Origin: JAWKWH01 sp040830725
GTDB lineage: Bacteria > Pseudomonadota > Alphaproteobacteria > Rhizobiales > Rhizobiaceae
DNA length: 64,000 nucleotides
Direction of reading: 5' to 3'
Assembly (NCBI GenBank): GCA_040830725.1
Contig: JBFOMG010000001.1
Location: forward strand, 62,001 to 126,000
The notes beneath the pieces were generated by a model. The model made no database searches. It was not told the origin of the DNA and worked only from the letters and a program-made list of their open reading frames with translations. The position numbers and the translations under genes are program-made. This document shows positions 41,961 through 51,332 of the stretch, piece after piece (position 1 is the first letter of the stretch; every line of letters begins with the position of its first letter).

Positions 41961-42941
41961 TCAGGTCAATTTGGTGGGAGAAGCGCCAAAACGGGTCTTG
42001 AACGATTTTCCAAGCTGAGCTGGTGAGGAGAACCCGCAGGCATAAGCGATTTTGGAGACGCCGCCGCGATCTGGCGCGCCGGCGCCGATCATTGCGCGCG
42101 CCATTTCCACGCGAACGAAGGTGATGTATTCCCTGACCCCTCCCAAACTCCTGAAGGCCCGATACAGGGTGGCGCGAGATGCACCGGCATAGGCCGCAAT
42201 CTCGTCTATGCCAAGCTCCGGATTGGTGATGTTGTCATGGATGTATTCCCGAGCGCGCTCACGAACAATGTCGTACCCGCTGATAGCGGAACTGTTGATG
42301 TGATCCTCGAAGACCCTGGATGTTAAGTCGATGGCGATTCGGCTCAACATCTCGCTGTTCGGACCGCCTTCGCGCAGGGAAGTCTGCAAACCGGAGAACA
42401 TGGCACTGAGGACCTGCGCCACAGGCTCACGTTCACGCACCACAAAAAACTCACCTGAGCGACTGGCAAGACTTTGAAGAATTCCGGCAGGAAAAATCAG
42501 ACGAACAATCTCGGATTCTGTGATCGTGCTATGAACATCGGTCGATGCGATGAAGTAGATGTCACCCGGGCCGATTCTTTCAAGGTCGGTCCTTCTCCTA
42601 ATTTCGACATGCCCCTGCTTGATCATCGCAACTTTGACCATGTCAGATCTGAAGTCCGACCTCGGCGATTCAGCGCTGCAGATTTGATAGCCACTTGATT
42701 TCATCAGGTGGAGGATGCACCGCTCACCGACCTGCAGATCACCGATATTTATGTGCTGATTGTCCGCACCCAGAGGACTGGTAACGTAGCGGTGCTCAGT
42801 AGGCATGGTATTTCCGTTGATGTATTGGTCGAGCATCCGCAACCGCGATCCTCGCGGGTATTGTCGGGTATCAATATCGACATGCGGTAGGCTTTCGAAA
42901 CTACCAGCTGGATGCCTGGCAGTATGGCTGCCCTGTGTCAT
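41961..42941 (-). CDS. AraC family transcriptional regulator
   Basis: 326-aa activator. The N-terminal 200 residues form a cupin-like sensor (LERIGPGDIYFIASTDVHST). The C-terminal AraC domain has two helix-turn-helix units: IDEIAAYAGASRATLYRAFR and VSKIAYACGFSSPAQLGKSF, ending KTRFGASPTKL. It is divergent from the CoA-ligase gene across a 354-bp region, so it may control the TRAP/ligase/box genes or respond to the aromatic ligand. AraC/XylS members of this size often sense aromatic acids. The upstream G-run CCCGGGGGGGCA can serve as ribosome site. Confidence 0.82.
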   Translation of the reverse strand: MTQGSHTARHPAGSFESLPHVDIDTRQYPRGSRLRMLDQYINGNTMPTEHRYVTSPLGADNQHINIGDLQVGERCILHLMKSSGYQICSAESPRSDFRSDMVKVAMIKQGHVEIRRRTDLERIGPGDIYFIASTDVHSTITESEIVRLIFPAGILQSLASRSGEFFVVREREPVAQVLSAMFSGLQTSLREGGPNSEMLSRIAIDLTSRVFEDHINSSAISGYDIVRERAREYIHDNITNPELGIDEIAAYAGASRATLYRAFRSLGGVREYITFVRVEMARAMIGAGAPDRGGVSKIAYACGFSSPAQLGKSFKTRFGASPTKLT

Positions 42942-43295
42942 TGCTATGCCCCCCCGGGTATCTTCCAGTACCCCAGCGCGGGCACTGCCAGATTTGCGCC
43001 AAGGTACTCATTCTGGCTGAATGCACAATACCTATTTTGACGCAACCGCAAGAGATTTGAATCCTTTGTATTCGGGTTGCGCAGCAACTCAACTGTAAGA
43101 TGCATCCGGAATCCAGTGCCTGAACACTCGCTTGCCGGCCGCCGCGATATTCGAACCGGCTTGCAAATGTTGCCGCTTGTGATCTGGTCAATCCCGCAGG
43201 CCGGCCATTATTGCCAGTGTCGCAAGATTGCGCATTATGTCATGCGAAATTGTAGGGTGCCCTTCCTGGCAGCGCTTTGCCAATGACGGAATGCA
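42942..43295. promoter_or_regulatory. Divergent promoter region between the AraC and CoA-ligase genes
   Basis: 354 bp without a credible gene. It must hold promoters for both directions. The stretch 43210-43255 is rich in GCGCAT/ATGCGA-like words (TTGCGCATTATGTCATGCGA), which could be a regulator site. No clear -35/-10 pair was picked. Confidence 0.35.
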
Positions 43296-45158
43296 GTGAG
43301 CGAGGTTGATGTGAAACTCAAAACACCATTCGATGGTTCCGGATTGTTTGCAGAGCCACTTGCTGTCAGGTCGCAGGGCGCAGACGGTGTCCAGTATTTG
43401 TCCAGTGGATACGAGTTGCCACAAGTGGCGCGGTGTCTGGGTGAATGGCTTGTTCACTGGGTAGAGAAGCGGCCGGAAAAGACATTTCTCGCCGAAAGAT
43501 CCGGCGAAGGCTGGCGCGAAGTCAGCTATTCACATTTTCTCAACGAGGTTGAATTGAAAGCCGGTTGGCTGCTCGAAGCCGGAGCAAGCGCCGAAAGACC
43601 GGTGGCAATTCTGTCGGACAATTCGGTTAACCACGCCATCATGGCGTTTGCGGCGATACACGTCGGAATTCCGGTGGCAACAATTTCGGCGGCTTATTCG
43701 CTGATGTCGGCGGATCATGCCAAGTTGAAGTCGATGATTGCATTGCTGGACCCGGCTGTCATCTATGTTGAGGACACGGTGCAATACGGAAAAGCACTTG
43801 CCGCGATTTCCAACACACACAACGCCACGACCGTCGCCACAAAGCTTGAGCAGACAAATGCTTATGATGCGGTTCAATTTGACCTGGCAGGCAATGATGA
43901 GCAACGCCAGGTTGTGGCAGAGCGATTTGCCGAAATCACGCCCGAGACGACCGCCCGCCTATTGTTCACTTCCGGCTCGACCGGAACTCCGAAGGCAGTG
44001 ATCAATACGCATCAGATGCTGACAAGCAATCAGGAGGCAAAGCGGGTAACCTGGCCATTTCTGGCTGACCGACCCCCACGAATTGTTGATTGGCTGCCGT
44101 GGAGCCACACTTTTGGCTGCAATTTTACAACCAATATGGTGCTGCGCAATGGTGGCTCACTCTTCATCGACGATGGGAAACCGGCACCTCCGCTGGTTCA
44201 CAAGACGGTTGCCAACATTAAGGACGTCCGTCCCAACATGCTGTTCAATGTGCCGCGCGGTTACGACATGCTCGCTGGTCCGCTGGAACAGGACGAGGGA
44301 TTCAGGAACGCCTTTTTTGGTGCCGAGCTAATATTCTATGCTGCCGCGGCTCTACCGCAATCTGTTTGGGAGAAACTGATCGGGCTTTCGCTGCAAGTCC
44401 GGGCGGAGCCGGTTCCGCTGGTCTCGGCCTGGGGATCCACCGAGACAGCGCCACTAGCGACAGACTGCTATTTTCAGGCGGAGACATCCGGAAATATCGG
44501 CCTGCCGATTCCAGGGACAACGCTGAAACTCGTTCCCAATGGCGACAAACTTGAGGTTCGGGTGAAGGGACCGAACGTTACGCCCGGCTATTTCCGGCTT
44601 GATGAGATCACCGAAGAGGCCTTTGACGAAGAGGGCTTCTATTCGACCGGCGATGCGGTCCGGTTTGCGGATCCGCAATATCCAGAAAAAGGGCTGTATT
44701 TTGACGGCAGGGTGTCGGAGGACTTCAAACTGTCAAGCGGAACCTGGGTTAGCGTGGGTGCGCTGAGGATAGCCGGCATTGATGCGCTTTCACCATTGGC
44801 GCAGGACATTGTCGTTGCAGGGCACAACCGCAATGAGGTCGGCTTTCTCATTTTTCCAAATGCCGCAGCATGCCGGACAGTTGCCGGATCAGGCGATGAC
44901 GCGCCTTTGAGCGAAGTCATTGAGCATCCGGCTGTCAGGCAAAAATTTACCGATGGTCTGACGGAGATGAAAACCGCCGCCGGCGGGTCATCACGTCATG
45001 CGGCTCGCGCCCGATTATTGGCGATACCGCCAAACCCGGATGCTGGCGAGATAACTGACAAGGCGTACCTCAATCAGCAACAGATTCTGATCAACAGGGT
45101 TGCTGACGTCGAACGTCTGTTCGGAGACAATGAAGACGACCGGATATTAGCCGGCTAA
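43296..45158 (+). CDS. Acyl-CoA synthetase of the feruloyl-CoA synthase type
   Basis: 620-aa adenylate-forming ligase that would join an aromatic acid to CoA with ATP. The P-loop-like motif is LLFTSGSTGTPKAVINTHQM, followed by WLPWSHTFGCNFTTNMVLRN, the A8-like STGDAVRFADPQYPEKG-LYFDGR and SEDFKLSSGTWVSVG. The C-terminus GEITDKAYLNQQQILINR is characteristic of feruloyl-CoA synthases rather than benzoate ligases. The start is GTG. It precedes the TRAP transporter genes. Substrate could be ferulate, p-coumarate or another aryl-alkenoic or benzoic acid. Confidence 0.8.
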   Translation: MSEVDVKLKTPFDGSGLFAEPLAVRSQGADGVQYLSSGYELPQVARCLGEWLVHWVEKRPEKTFLAERSGEGWREVSYSHFLNEVELKAGWLLEAGASAERPVAILSDNSVNHAIMAFAAIHVGIPVATISAAYSLMSADHAKLKSMIALLDPAVIYVEDTVQYGKALAAISNTHNATTVATKLEQTNAYDAVQFDLAGNDEQRQVVAERFAEITPETTARLLFTSGSTGTPKAVINTHQMLTSNQEAKRVTWPFLADRPPRIVDWLPWSHTFGCNFTTNMVLRNGGSLFIDDGKPAPPLVHKTVANIKDVRPNMLFNVPRGYDMLAGPLEQDEGFRNAFFGAELIFYAAAALPQSVWEKLIGLSLQVRAEPVPLVSAWGSTETAPLATDCYFQAETSGNIGLPIPGTTLKLVPNGDKLEVRVKGPNVTPGYFRLDEITEEAFDEEGFYSTGDAVRFADPQYPEKGLYFDGRVSEDFKLSSGTWVSVGALRIAGIDALSPLAQDIVVAGHNRNEVGFLIFPNAAACRTVAGSGDDAPLSEVIEHPAVRQKFTDGLTEMKTAAGGSSRHAARARLLAIPPNPDAGEITDKAYLNQQQILINRVADVERLFGDNEDDRILAG

Positions 45159-45303
45159 TTCGGATTAAAATGACAAAGCATCGGCCGGATAATGGAAAAT
45201 TGCATTGCCGAATGGCGGGATTTGGCGGAATATACTTTCCATCTCAGAGCGCATATGTATGATAATGCATTAGATGCGATATAGTGCACAAAGGAGGGAT
45301 TTC

Positions 45304-46338
45304 ATGAATCGTTTGATCGGTATTCTGGCGGGCATTTGTACCGCCGTGACGCTTGCGATGTCTGGGTCAGTGGCATTTGCACAGGAAGTGACGCTGAAAA
45401 TGCATCACTTTCTTCCGCCGCAGGCCAACGTTCCAAAACTGGTTCTTGATGTTTGGGCCGACAAGGTTGAAGCGGCATCGGACGGACGTATCAAGATTGA
45501 GCGCTATCCATCCATGCAACTGGGTGGTCGTCCGCCGGAGTTGATGGATCAGGCGATTGACGGGGTGGCCGACATCATCTGGACGGTGGTCGGTTATACA
45601 CCCGGAAGGTTCCCACGAACCGAGGTCTTCGAGCTTCCCTTCATGATGACCAATGCGGGCGCAGTTTCGCGCGCATACTGGGAATTGTTCGAGCAGGAGA
45701 TGCAGGATACCGAGTTCAAGGATGTCAAAATCCTAGCAACGTGGGTGCACGGACCTGGGCTTATCCATTCTGCCGAACCCGTGAAGACGATGGAAGATTT
45801 TGCTGGCGTCAAGATCCGTGGCGGATCACGCATGGTCAACAAATTGCTTGAACGGCTTGGCGCAACACCGGTCGGCATGCCTGTTCCTGCGGTCGCGGAG
45901 GCACTGTCAAAGGGTGTAATCACCGCAACAACGATTCCGTGGGAAGTGACAACGGCGCTCAAAGTGCCGGAGTTGGTTAAGAACCATACGGAATTCTCCA
46001 ACAAGGCGCTTTATACACTGACCTTCGTGCTTGCAATTAACAAGGCGAAGTATGACAGCTTGCCGGATGACCTGAAGAAAATTGTCGATGACAATTCAGG
46101 ACTTGAATTATCGGTGTTTGCCGGCACGACACAGGCTGCCGCTGACGGTCCCGCGCGCGAGAAGGCAGTTGCGGCTGGCAACAATATCATCACACTCAGT
46201 GACGAAGAGGTTGCAAAATGGCGTGACGCTGCGCAGCCGGTTTATGATGAGTGGCTTGCCGATATGAAGTCCAAGGGGATCGACGGTGACAAGCTGCTCT
46301 CCGAAGCCCAGGCACTCATCGCGAAATACACCGAATAG
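45304..46338 (+). CDS. TRAP transporter solute-binding protein (DctP), aromatic-cluster copy
   Basis: 344-aa exported binding protein. A clear signal peptide (MNRLIGILAGICTAVTLAMS ... VAFAQE) is followed by VTLKMHHFLPPQANVPKLVL, the IERYPSMQLGGRPPELMDQA segment and the ligand Arg region GVKIRGGSRMVNKLL. The ATG has AAAGGAGGGATTTC before it. It belongs to the branch often found with aromatic or keto-acid catabolic genes. The two permease genes follow after a palindrome. It is not a close copy of the TRAP protein at the left end of the window. Confidence 0.9.
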   Translation: MNRLIGILAGICTAVTLAMSGSVAFAQEVTLKMHHFLPPQANVPKLVLDVWADKVEAASDGRIKIERYPSMQLGGRPPELMDQAIDGVADIIWTVVGYTPGRFPRTEVFELPFMMTNAGAVSRAYWELFEQEMQDTEFKDVKILATWVHGPGLIHSAEPVKTMEDFAGVKIRGGSRMVNKLLERLGATPVGMPVPAVAEALSKGVITATTIPWEVTTALKVPELVKNHTEFSNKALYTLTFVLAINKAKYDSLPDDLKKIVDDNSGLELSVFAGTTQAAADGPAREKAVAAGNNIITLSDEEVAKWRDAAQPVYDEWLADMKSKGIDGDKLLSEAQALIAKYTE

Positions 46339-46370
46339 AACCGTATTCGGCCAACGGGAACAGAACCGGT

Positions 46371-46392
46371 AAAGGCGGGAATTCCCGCCTTT
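46371..46392 (+). promoter_or_regulatory. Perfect 22-bp palindrome after the TRAP binding-protein gene
   Basis: Arms AAAGGCGGGAA and TTCCCGCCTTT meet with no spacer and are followed by ACATTATTTC. It lies 33 bp after the stop codon. It can act as an intrinsic terminator or mRNA-stabilising hairpin, giving more binding protein than permease. Confidence 0.6.
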
Positions 46393-46475
46393 ACATTATT
46401 TCGGGCTTAGGCTGAACTCGCAGACGCCGCAGGTGAGACAGCCGGCAGCTCGAGAAGGCGATCCAGGGGGAAGAT

Positions 46476-47054
46476 GTGCATCGTTTGGTAGTGGGATTGG
46501 CACGCACGATGGCCGTTGCCGGCAGCGTCGTTCTCATTGCACTGATCATCATGACCTGCGTCAGCGTTGTAGGTCGAATCCTGAATACTCTGGGACACTC
46601 TGATTTTCTGACAAACAACTTGTCGTTTCTGGCTTCCTTTGCGCAAAAGTCGGGACCAATCATCGGCGATTTTGAAATGGTTGAGGCGGGTGTCGCCTTT
46701 GCAATCATGGCATTTCTGCCGTGGTGTCAACTCAATCGCGGCCACGCGAAAGTGGATATTCTCGCCCAAAAATTGCCGATGAAGCTCGAGCGTTTCCTCA
46801 TGCTGTGCTGGGAGCTGGTATTTGCGGTCGTCATTGTGGTGCTTGCGTGGCGGTTGATCATCGGAACAAGTGACAAGATTCGCTACGGTGAAACGACTTT
46901 CCTGCTGCAGTTCCCAATCTGGTGGGGTTATGCTGCGTGCGCTGCTGCTGCCATTGTTGCGGCAGTTGTAGCTGTTTACTCTGTCTGGCTCCACGCGGTC
47001 GATTTATTCAAGGGTACGCCTGAAGAGTTGGTCGAGGGGGGTTCGGGGCATTGA
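46476..47054 (+). CDS. TRAP transporter small permease (DctQ)
   Basis: 192-aa four-helix membrane subunit. Helices include VAGSVVLIALIIMTCVSVVG, MVEAGVAFAIMAFLPW, LCWELVFAVVIVVLAWRLII and ACAAAAIVAAVVAVYSVWL. CQLNRGHAKVDIL is the typical loop of the family. The start is GTG with CAGGGGGAAGAT upstream. Its stop overlaps the start of the large permease (TTGA). Confidence 0.85.
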   Translation: MHRLVVGLARTMAVAGSVVLIALIIMTCVSVVGRILNTLGHSDFLTNNLSFLASFAQKSGPIIGDFEMVEAGVAFAIMAFLPWCQLNRGHAKVDILAQKLPMKLERFLMLCWELVFAVVIVVLAWRLIIGTSDKIRYGETTFLLQFPIWWGYAACAAAAIVAAVVAVYSVWLHAVDLFKGTPEELVEGGSGH

Positions 47055-48373
47055 CCAATTTTGAAATCGGTCTTTTGTCGCTGCCGATACTACTCACACT
47101 CATATTTCTCCGCATGCCGATTGCGCTCGCTATGCTGGTGTGCGGTTTGGGCGGGACCATGCTGGTGACCGGCGGGCCGATCGTGGTGCTGGCGCGGCTT
47201 AAGACAGAGACCTATACGACCTTCTCAAACTATTCCTTGTCCATTGTGCCGCTATTTCTGCTGATGGGCCAGTTTGCAACAATCGGTGGCATTTCGACGT
47301 CGTTGTTCAAGGCGGCCGAAACCTGGTTGGGGCATCGAAAAGGCGGCGTGGCAATGGCAGCCATTGGCGCCTGCGCCGGTTTTGGATCAATTTGCGGTTC
47401 ATCGCTAGCAACCGCGGCGACGATGAGTCAGGTAGCCCTGCCAGAGCTTCGCCGCTACGGCTATTCGGGCGGTCTGTCGACAGCGACCTTGGCGGCGGGT
47501 GGTACGTTGGGGATCCTGATCCCGCCTTCGATCATCCTGGTTATTTATGCAATTCTGACTGAACAGAACATCGCGAAACTGTTTGTCGCGGCTTTCATTC
47601 CGGGCTTTCTCGCCGCACTCGGATACATCATCTCCATCTCGATCTATATGCGGCTAAGTCCCGGCAATGCTCAGGTGCGCGATCGCGTGCCTTACTCTGA
47701 ACGGTTCAAGGCGATGCTGGGCATATGGCCGGTTTTGCTGATCTTCTTTCTCGTGGTCGGAGGGATTTATCTGGGTTGGTTCACACCGACGGAAGCCGCT
47801 GCGATCGGTGCGGCAGGAACCGGGATCATCGCCTGGCTTTCCGGACAGCTGAACAGAAACAGTTTTCGAGACGCGGTTTTGTCAACGGCGTCGAACACTG
47901 CAATGATTTTCATGATTGTTCTCGGCGCCGGGTTCTACAATTCATTTCTGGCGCTCACCCATGTGCCGCAGGAAGTATCCACCTGGGTAGTGTCGCAGGG
48001 GTTCAGCCCCTGGCTGATCCTGTGCATCATTCTCGGCCTTTATCTCGTCTTTGGCTGCATCATGGACAGTCTGTCGATGATCTTTTTGACCATCCCGATC
48101 TTCTTTCCGATCATCTCAGAACTGGATTTCGGATTGACGCCGGAGGAGACGGCAATCTGGTTCGGTATTCTGGTTCTGATTGTTGTCGAAGTGGGACTGA
48201 TAACACCGCCGGTGGGGATGAACCTGTTCATCATCAATGCCATCGATCGGTCCACGAGAATTGTCGAGACCTATAAATCGGTGCTGCCGTTTGTCGCTTC
48301 GGATATCATCCGAACCGCCATATTGGTTGCTTTCCCAAGCATAACATTGCTTCTGCTCAGATTGCTCTATTGA
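47051..48373 (+). CDS. TRAP transporter large permease (DctM)
   Basis: 440-aa permease with about 12 membrane helices. Family marks: FLRMPIALAMLVCGLGG at the start, PLFLLMGQFATIGGISTSLF, GFGSICGSSLATAATMSQVA, LAAGGTLGILIPPSIILVIY and VVEVGLITPPVGMNLFIINA. It drives Na+-coupled uptake of the ligand delivered by DctP. The start is TTG overlapping the dctQ stop, so expression is coupled. The benzoate-type ligase follows 8 bp later, linking uptake to activation. Confidence 0.9.
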   Translation: MTNFEIGLLSLPILLTLIFLRMPIALAMLVCGLGGTMLVTGGPIVVLARLKTETYTTFSNYSLSIVPLFLLMGQFATIGGISTSLFKAAETWLGHRKGGVAMAAIGACAGFGSICGSSLATAATMSQVALPELRRYGYSGGLSTATLAAGGTLGILIPPSIILVIYAILTEQNIAKLFVAAFIPGFLAALGYIISISIYMRLSPGNAQVRDRVPYSERFKAMLGIWPVLLIFFLVVGGIYLGWFTPTEAAAIGAAGTGIIAWLSGQLNRNSFRDAVLSTASNTAMIFMIVLGAGFYNSFLALTHVPQEVSTWVVSQGFSPWLILCIILGLYLVFGCIMDSLSMIFLTIPIFFPIISELDFGLTPEETAIWFGILVLIVVEVGLITPPVGMNLFIINAIDRSTRIVETYKSVLPFVASDIIRTAILVAFPSITLLLLRLLY

Positions 48374-48381
48374 GGTGGAAC

Positions 48382-49920
48382 ATGTCCGATAACCAGAATG
48401 CTGCAATTTACTTCGTTGACCGCCACGCCTCTTTGCCGACTGCGGACAAGGTTGTATTTCGTGAAGCCGACGGTCTTCAGCGAAGCATGACCTACGGCGA
48501 ACTTTCAAGTGAATCGGACAAGCTCCCAGCGCTTTTCGCAAAGCACGGGATCAGACGCGATGAGCGGGCAGTTTTGCTCATGCTCGACCAGATTGAGACG
48601 CCTGTGATTTTCTGGGGCTGTCTCAAGGCGGGTGTGATCGCCGTTCCGCTCAATACGCTTCTGACCACCGAAACGTACAATGCGATCCTGGAAGACAGCA
48701 GAGCTACCGCATTGTTTGTTTCAGAAGCGCTCTATCCAGTTGTGGAGCCGCTTTTAGCCGGCAATCCGCACCTTCGAACCGTTTTCATTGTTGGTAACAA
48801 GGCTCCGGAGAACACCGTGGATTTTGGAGCGGAACTGGCGGCATGCGAACCTGGTTCCCCAATCCATGTCAATTCGGATGACAGTGCGTTCTGGCTTTAT
48901 TCATCCGGCTCGACCGGCGAGCCGAAAGGGGTACGCCATGTTCATGGAAGTATGAAATTTACCGCAGATACCTACGGTGCGGAGGTATTGGGAATCGAGC
49001 AGAATGACATCGTCTATTCGGCGGCGAAGATTTTCTTTGCCTACGGTCTCGGTAATGCAATGACGTTTCCAATGTCGGTAGGCGCGACAACCATTTTGCT
49101 TTCAGGCCGGCCGACACCGGATGGAGTGATTGACATTATCAATGGCCACGAGCCGACCGTATTTTGCGGCGTGCCGACGCTCTACGCTGCCATGGTTGCC
49201 CATGTTGAAAGTGGTAAAGACAGCGTCAAAGCAAAGTTGCGCCGCTGCATTTCCGCCGGTGAGGCTTTGCCGGAAAATGTCGGCAACAACTGGGAAAAAC
49301 TCAGCGGTTGTGAAATCCTCGATGGGGTCGGTTCGACCGAGATGCTGCACATCTTTTTGTCAAACCGGCCCGGAGATGTTGTCTATGGAACCTCCGGCGT
49401 TGCGGTGCCCGGTTACGAACTACGGCTTGTTGATGAATCCGGCGCCGAGGTGGCCGATGGTGAAATTGGTGAGTTGCTGGTCAATGGCAATTCGTCGGCT
49501 TCCGATTACTGGAACAAGCGAGAGAAGAGCCGAAATACCTTTGAAGGGGCCTGGACGCGAACCGGCGACAAATATGAGCGGCGTTCGGATGGCCGTTTGA
49601 TCTATTGCGGCCGGACTGACGATATGTTCAAGGTCTCAGGTATCTGGGTGTCGCCTTTCGAAGTCGAACAGGCGCTAGGATCCCATCCGGCCGTGCTTGA
49701 AGCAGCAGTGATACCGGCACTCGATGATGACAGTCTGGAAAAGCCCAAGGCGTTCGTAGTACTGAAGGAAGGTGTCGATAGCGATGGCCTGTTCGAGCAA
49801 TTGAAGGATCACACGCAGGAACGGATCGGGAAATGGAAATATCCGCGCTGGATTGAGTTCGTCTCGGACCTGCCAAAGACGGCGACTGGCAAGATCCAGC
49901 GTTTCAAATTGCGGGACTGA
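48382..49920 (+). CDS. Benzoate-CoA ligase family protein
   Basis: 512-aa adenylate-forming enzyme that would convert benzoate or a substituted benzoate into its CoA thioester, the entry step of the box pathway. The ATP-binding motif is WLYSSGSTGEPKGVRHVHGS. The family-specific stretch IVYSAAKIFFAYGLGNAMTF follows, then WTRTGDKYERRSDGRLIYCG, MFKVSGIWVSPFEVEQ and the catalytic Lys in PKTATGKIQRFKLRD. The ATG follows GAGGTGGAAC, just after dctM. It belongs to the benzoate/4-hydroxybenzoate branch, unlike the feruloyl-type ligase at 43296. Confidence 0.87.
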   Translation: MSDNQNAAIYFVDRHASLPTADKVVFREADGLQRSMTYGELSSESDKLPALFAKHGIRRDERAVLLMLDQIETPVIFWGCLKAGVIAVPLNTLLTTETYNAILEDSRATALFVSEALYPVVEPLLAGNPHLRTVFIVGNKAPENTVDFGAELAACEPGSPIHVNSDDSAFWLYSSGSTGEPKGVRHVHGSMKFTADTYGAEVLGIEQNDIVYSAAKIFFAYGLGNAMTFPMSVGATTILLSGRPTPDGVIDIINGHEPTVFCGVPTLYAAMVAHVESGKDSVKAKLRRCISAGEALPENVGNNWEKLSGCEILDGVGSTEMLHIFLSNRPGDVVYGTSGVAVPGYELRLVDESGAEVADGEIGELLVNGNSSASDYWNKREKSRNTFEGAWTRTGDKYERRSDGRLIYCGRTDDMFKVSGIWVSPFEVEQALGSHPAVLEAAVIPALDDDSLEKPKAFVVLKEGVDSDGLFEQLKDHTQERIGKWKYPRWIEFVSDLPKTATGKIQRFKLRD

Positions 49921-49930
49921 AGGAAACGCG

Positions 49931-50755
49931 GTGGTGGACTTCGCGTGGAAAGAAGATTCCCGGCAATGGATCGAGGCGGGTGGCAGGCGGTTGGAGGCAA
50001 GATGTTTCGGACCGCCGCCCGGCGAGCGGCCGACGATTATCCTGTTGCATGAAGGATTGGGGTGCGTCGATATGTGGCGCGAATTTCCACTTGGCTTGGT
50101 AGAGCGGACCGGCTGCGGTGTTCTTGCTTACTCCCGGGCGGGGTATGGTCGCTCGGACCCGTGCGAACTTCCTCGGCCGCAAGATTACATGACAGTTGAA
50201 GCCGAACAGACATTGCCGCGAATACTCGATGCCGCCGGAATTCAACAATGCATCCTCTTTGGCCACAGCGATGGTGCAACGATCGCAGCAATCTATGCCG
50301 GTTGCAGGCAGGATTTTAGAGTCCGCGGATTGATATTGATGGCGCCACATTTCTTCATTGAAGATGTCAGTGTCGACGCGATCAGCGAAGCACGAACAGA
50401 ATATCAGACGGGAGACCTTCGCGCTCGTTTGGCCAAATATCATAGCCATGTAGACTGCGCTTTTTATGGCTGGAATGACGCCTGGCTCAATCCCGAATTC
50501 CAGGAATGGAATGTTGCTGACGTGATCGACTACTGGCGTGTTCCTTCACTGGTTATACAAGGCCGCAATGACGCATACGGATCCCTGGCCCAGATCAGGG
50601 AAATCGAGACGCGGTCTTATGCCCCGGTCGATGTCGAGGTATTTCCCGATTGTGGACATTCGCCGCATGTTGAAAAGCGGCAACAGACAATCAGGGCCGT
50701 CGCGGAATTTGTCGCACGATTGGAAAGAATCGAAACCACAGCGGTTGCGATCTAG
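49931..50755 (+). CDS. Alpha/beta hydrolase in the box operon
   Basis: 274-aa hydrolase. Oxyanion loop LLHEGLGCVDMWREFP, nucleophile elbow LFGHSDGATIAA, acid region VIQGRNDAYGS and His in FPDCGHSPHVEK. Alpha/beta hydrolases are common in box clusters, where they may hydrolyse a CoA ester or a ring-opened ester; the exact substrate is not known. The start is GTG-GTG preceded by AAGGAAA, 10 bp after the ligase stop. Confidence 0.8.
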   Translation: MVDFAWKEDSRQWIEAGGRRLEARCFGPPPGERPTIILLHEGLGCVDMWREFPLGLVERTGCGVLAYSRAGYGRSDPCELPRPQDYMTVEAEQTLPRILDAAGIQQCILFGHSDGATIAAIYAGCRQDFRVRGLILMAPHFFIEDVSVDAISEARTEYQTGDLRARLAKYHSHVDCAFYGWNDAWLNPEFQEWNVADVIDYWRVPSLVIQGRNDAYGSLAQIREIETRSYAPVDVEVFPDCGHSPHVEKRQQTIRAVAEFVARLERIETTAVAI

Positions 50756-50764
50756 GTTGGCGAA

Positions 50765-51259
50765 GTGGGTACGGCGCTCGACATCGACACTTATCCGTTA
50801 CCAAAAACGGCACATGTACCCGGGGTCAATGATCGCCAATCACAGATGATGTTGCTGGAGCAGGTGGCGGCTCAATCATTGAGCCCGACATCAGACCTGA
50901 CCTGGCGGGAAAACCCCGCTTGGCTCTATGGTCTTCGATTGCTTCGAAATGGATATTACTGGGAAGCGCATGAAGTTTTCGAGGCGGTTTGGATGAACGC
51001 TGTACCGAACAGCCGCGAGCGGCATCTCGTACAAGGAGTGATTCATCTGGCTAATGCTGCATTGAAAGTCCGGATGGACCGTGTCGATGCTTCACTGCGT
51101 CTTTGTGAACTAGCTGAAGAGTGCTTTCGCAGGTCTTTCGCGCAGTTGCAGACCGGATGTTTGATGGGGCTGAAGCCGGGAATTTTGTCCGCGGCCGCAA
51201 TCAAGATTCGCAGCAACCCTCCGGACCTGAGCGGAAGCGGCGAATTGACGTTATTATGA
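50765..51259 (+). CDS. DUF309 domain protein
   Basis: 164-aa protein with the DUF309 helical motif LLRNGYYWEAHEVFEAVWMN (HxxxE) followed by RHLVQGVIHLANAALKVRM. The family has no established biochemical role. It starts with GTG 9 bp after the hydrolase stop and lies 73 bp before boxC, so it is part of the aromatic operon. Confidence 0.72.
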   Translation: MGTALDIDTYPLPKTAHVPGVNDRQSQMMLLEQVAAQSLSPTSDLTWRENPAWLYGLRLLRNGYYWEAHEVFEAVWMNAVPNSRERHLVQGVIHLANAALKVRMDRVDASLRLCELAEECFRRSFAQLQTGCLMGLKPGILSAAAIKIRSNPPDLSGSGELTLL

Positions 51260-51282
51260 ATTATATTTCATTGAAGCGATTG

Positions 51283-51299
51283 GATATATGCAATATATC
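51283..51299. promoter_or_regulatory. Palindrome before boxC (GATATATGCAATATATC)
   Basis: Seven-base arms GATATAT / ATATATC surround GCA, 34 bp upstream of the boxC start and just before its ribosome site. It contains TGCA-like sequence as in BzdR/BoxR operators (TGCA repeats). It suggests a separate, regulated boxCBA promoter. Confidence 0.45.
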
Positions 51300-51332
51300 T
51301 CTTCACATTCGACCATGACGAGGAGTTGATGT

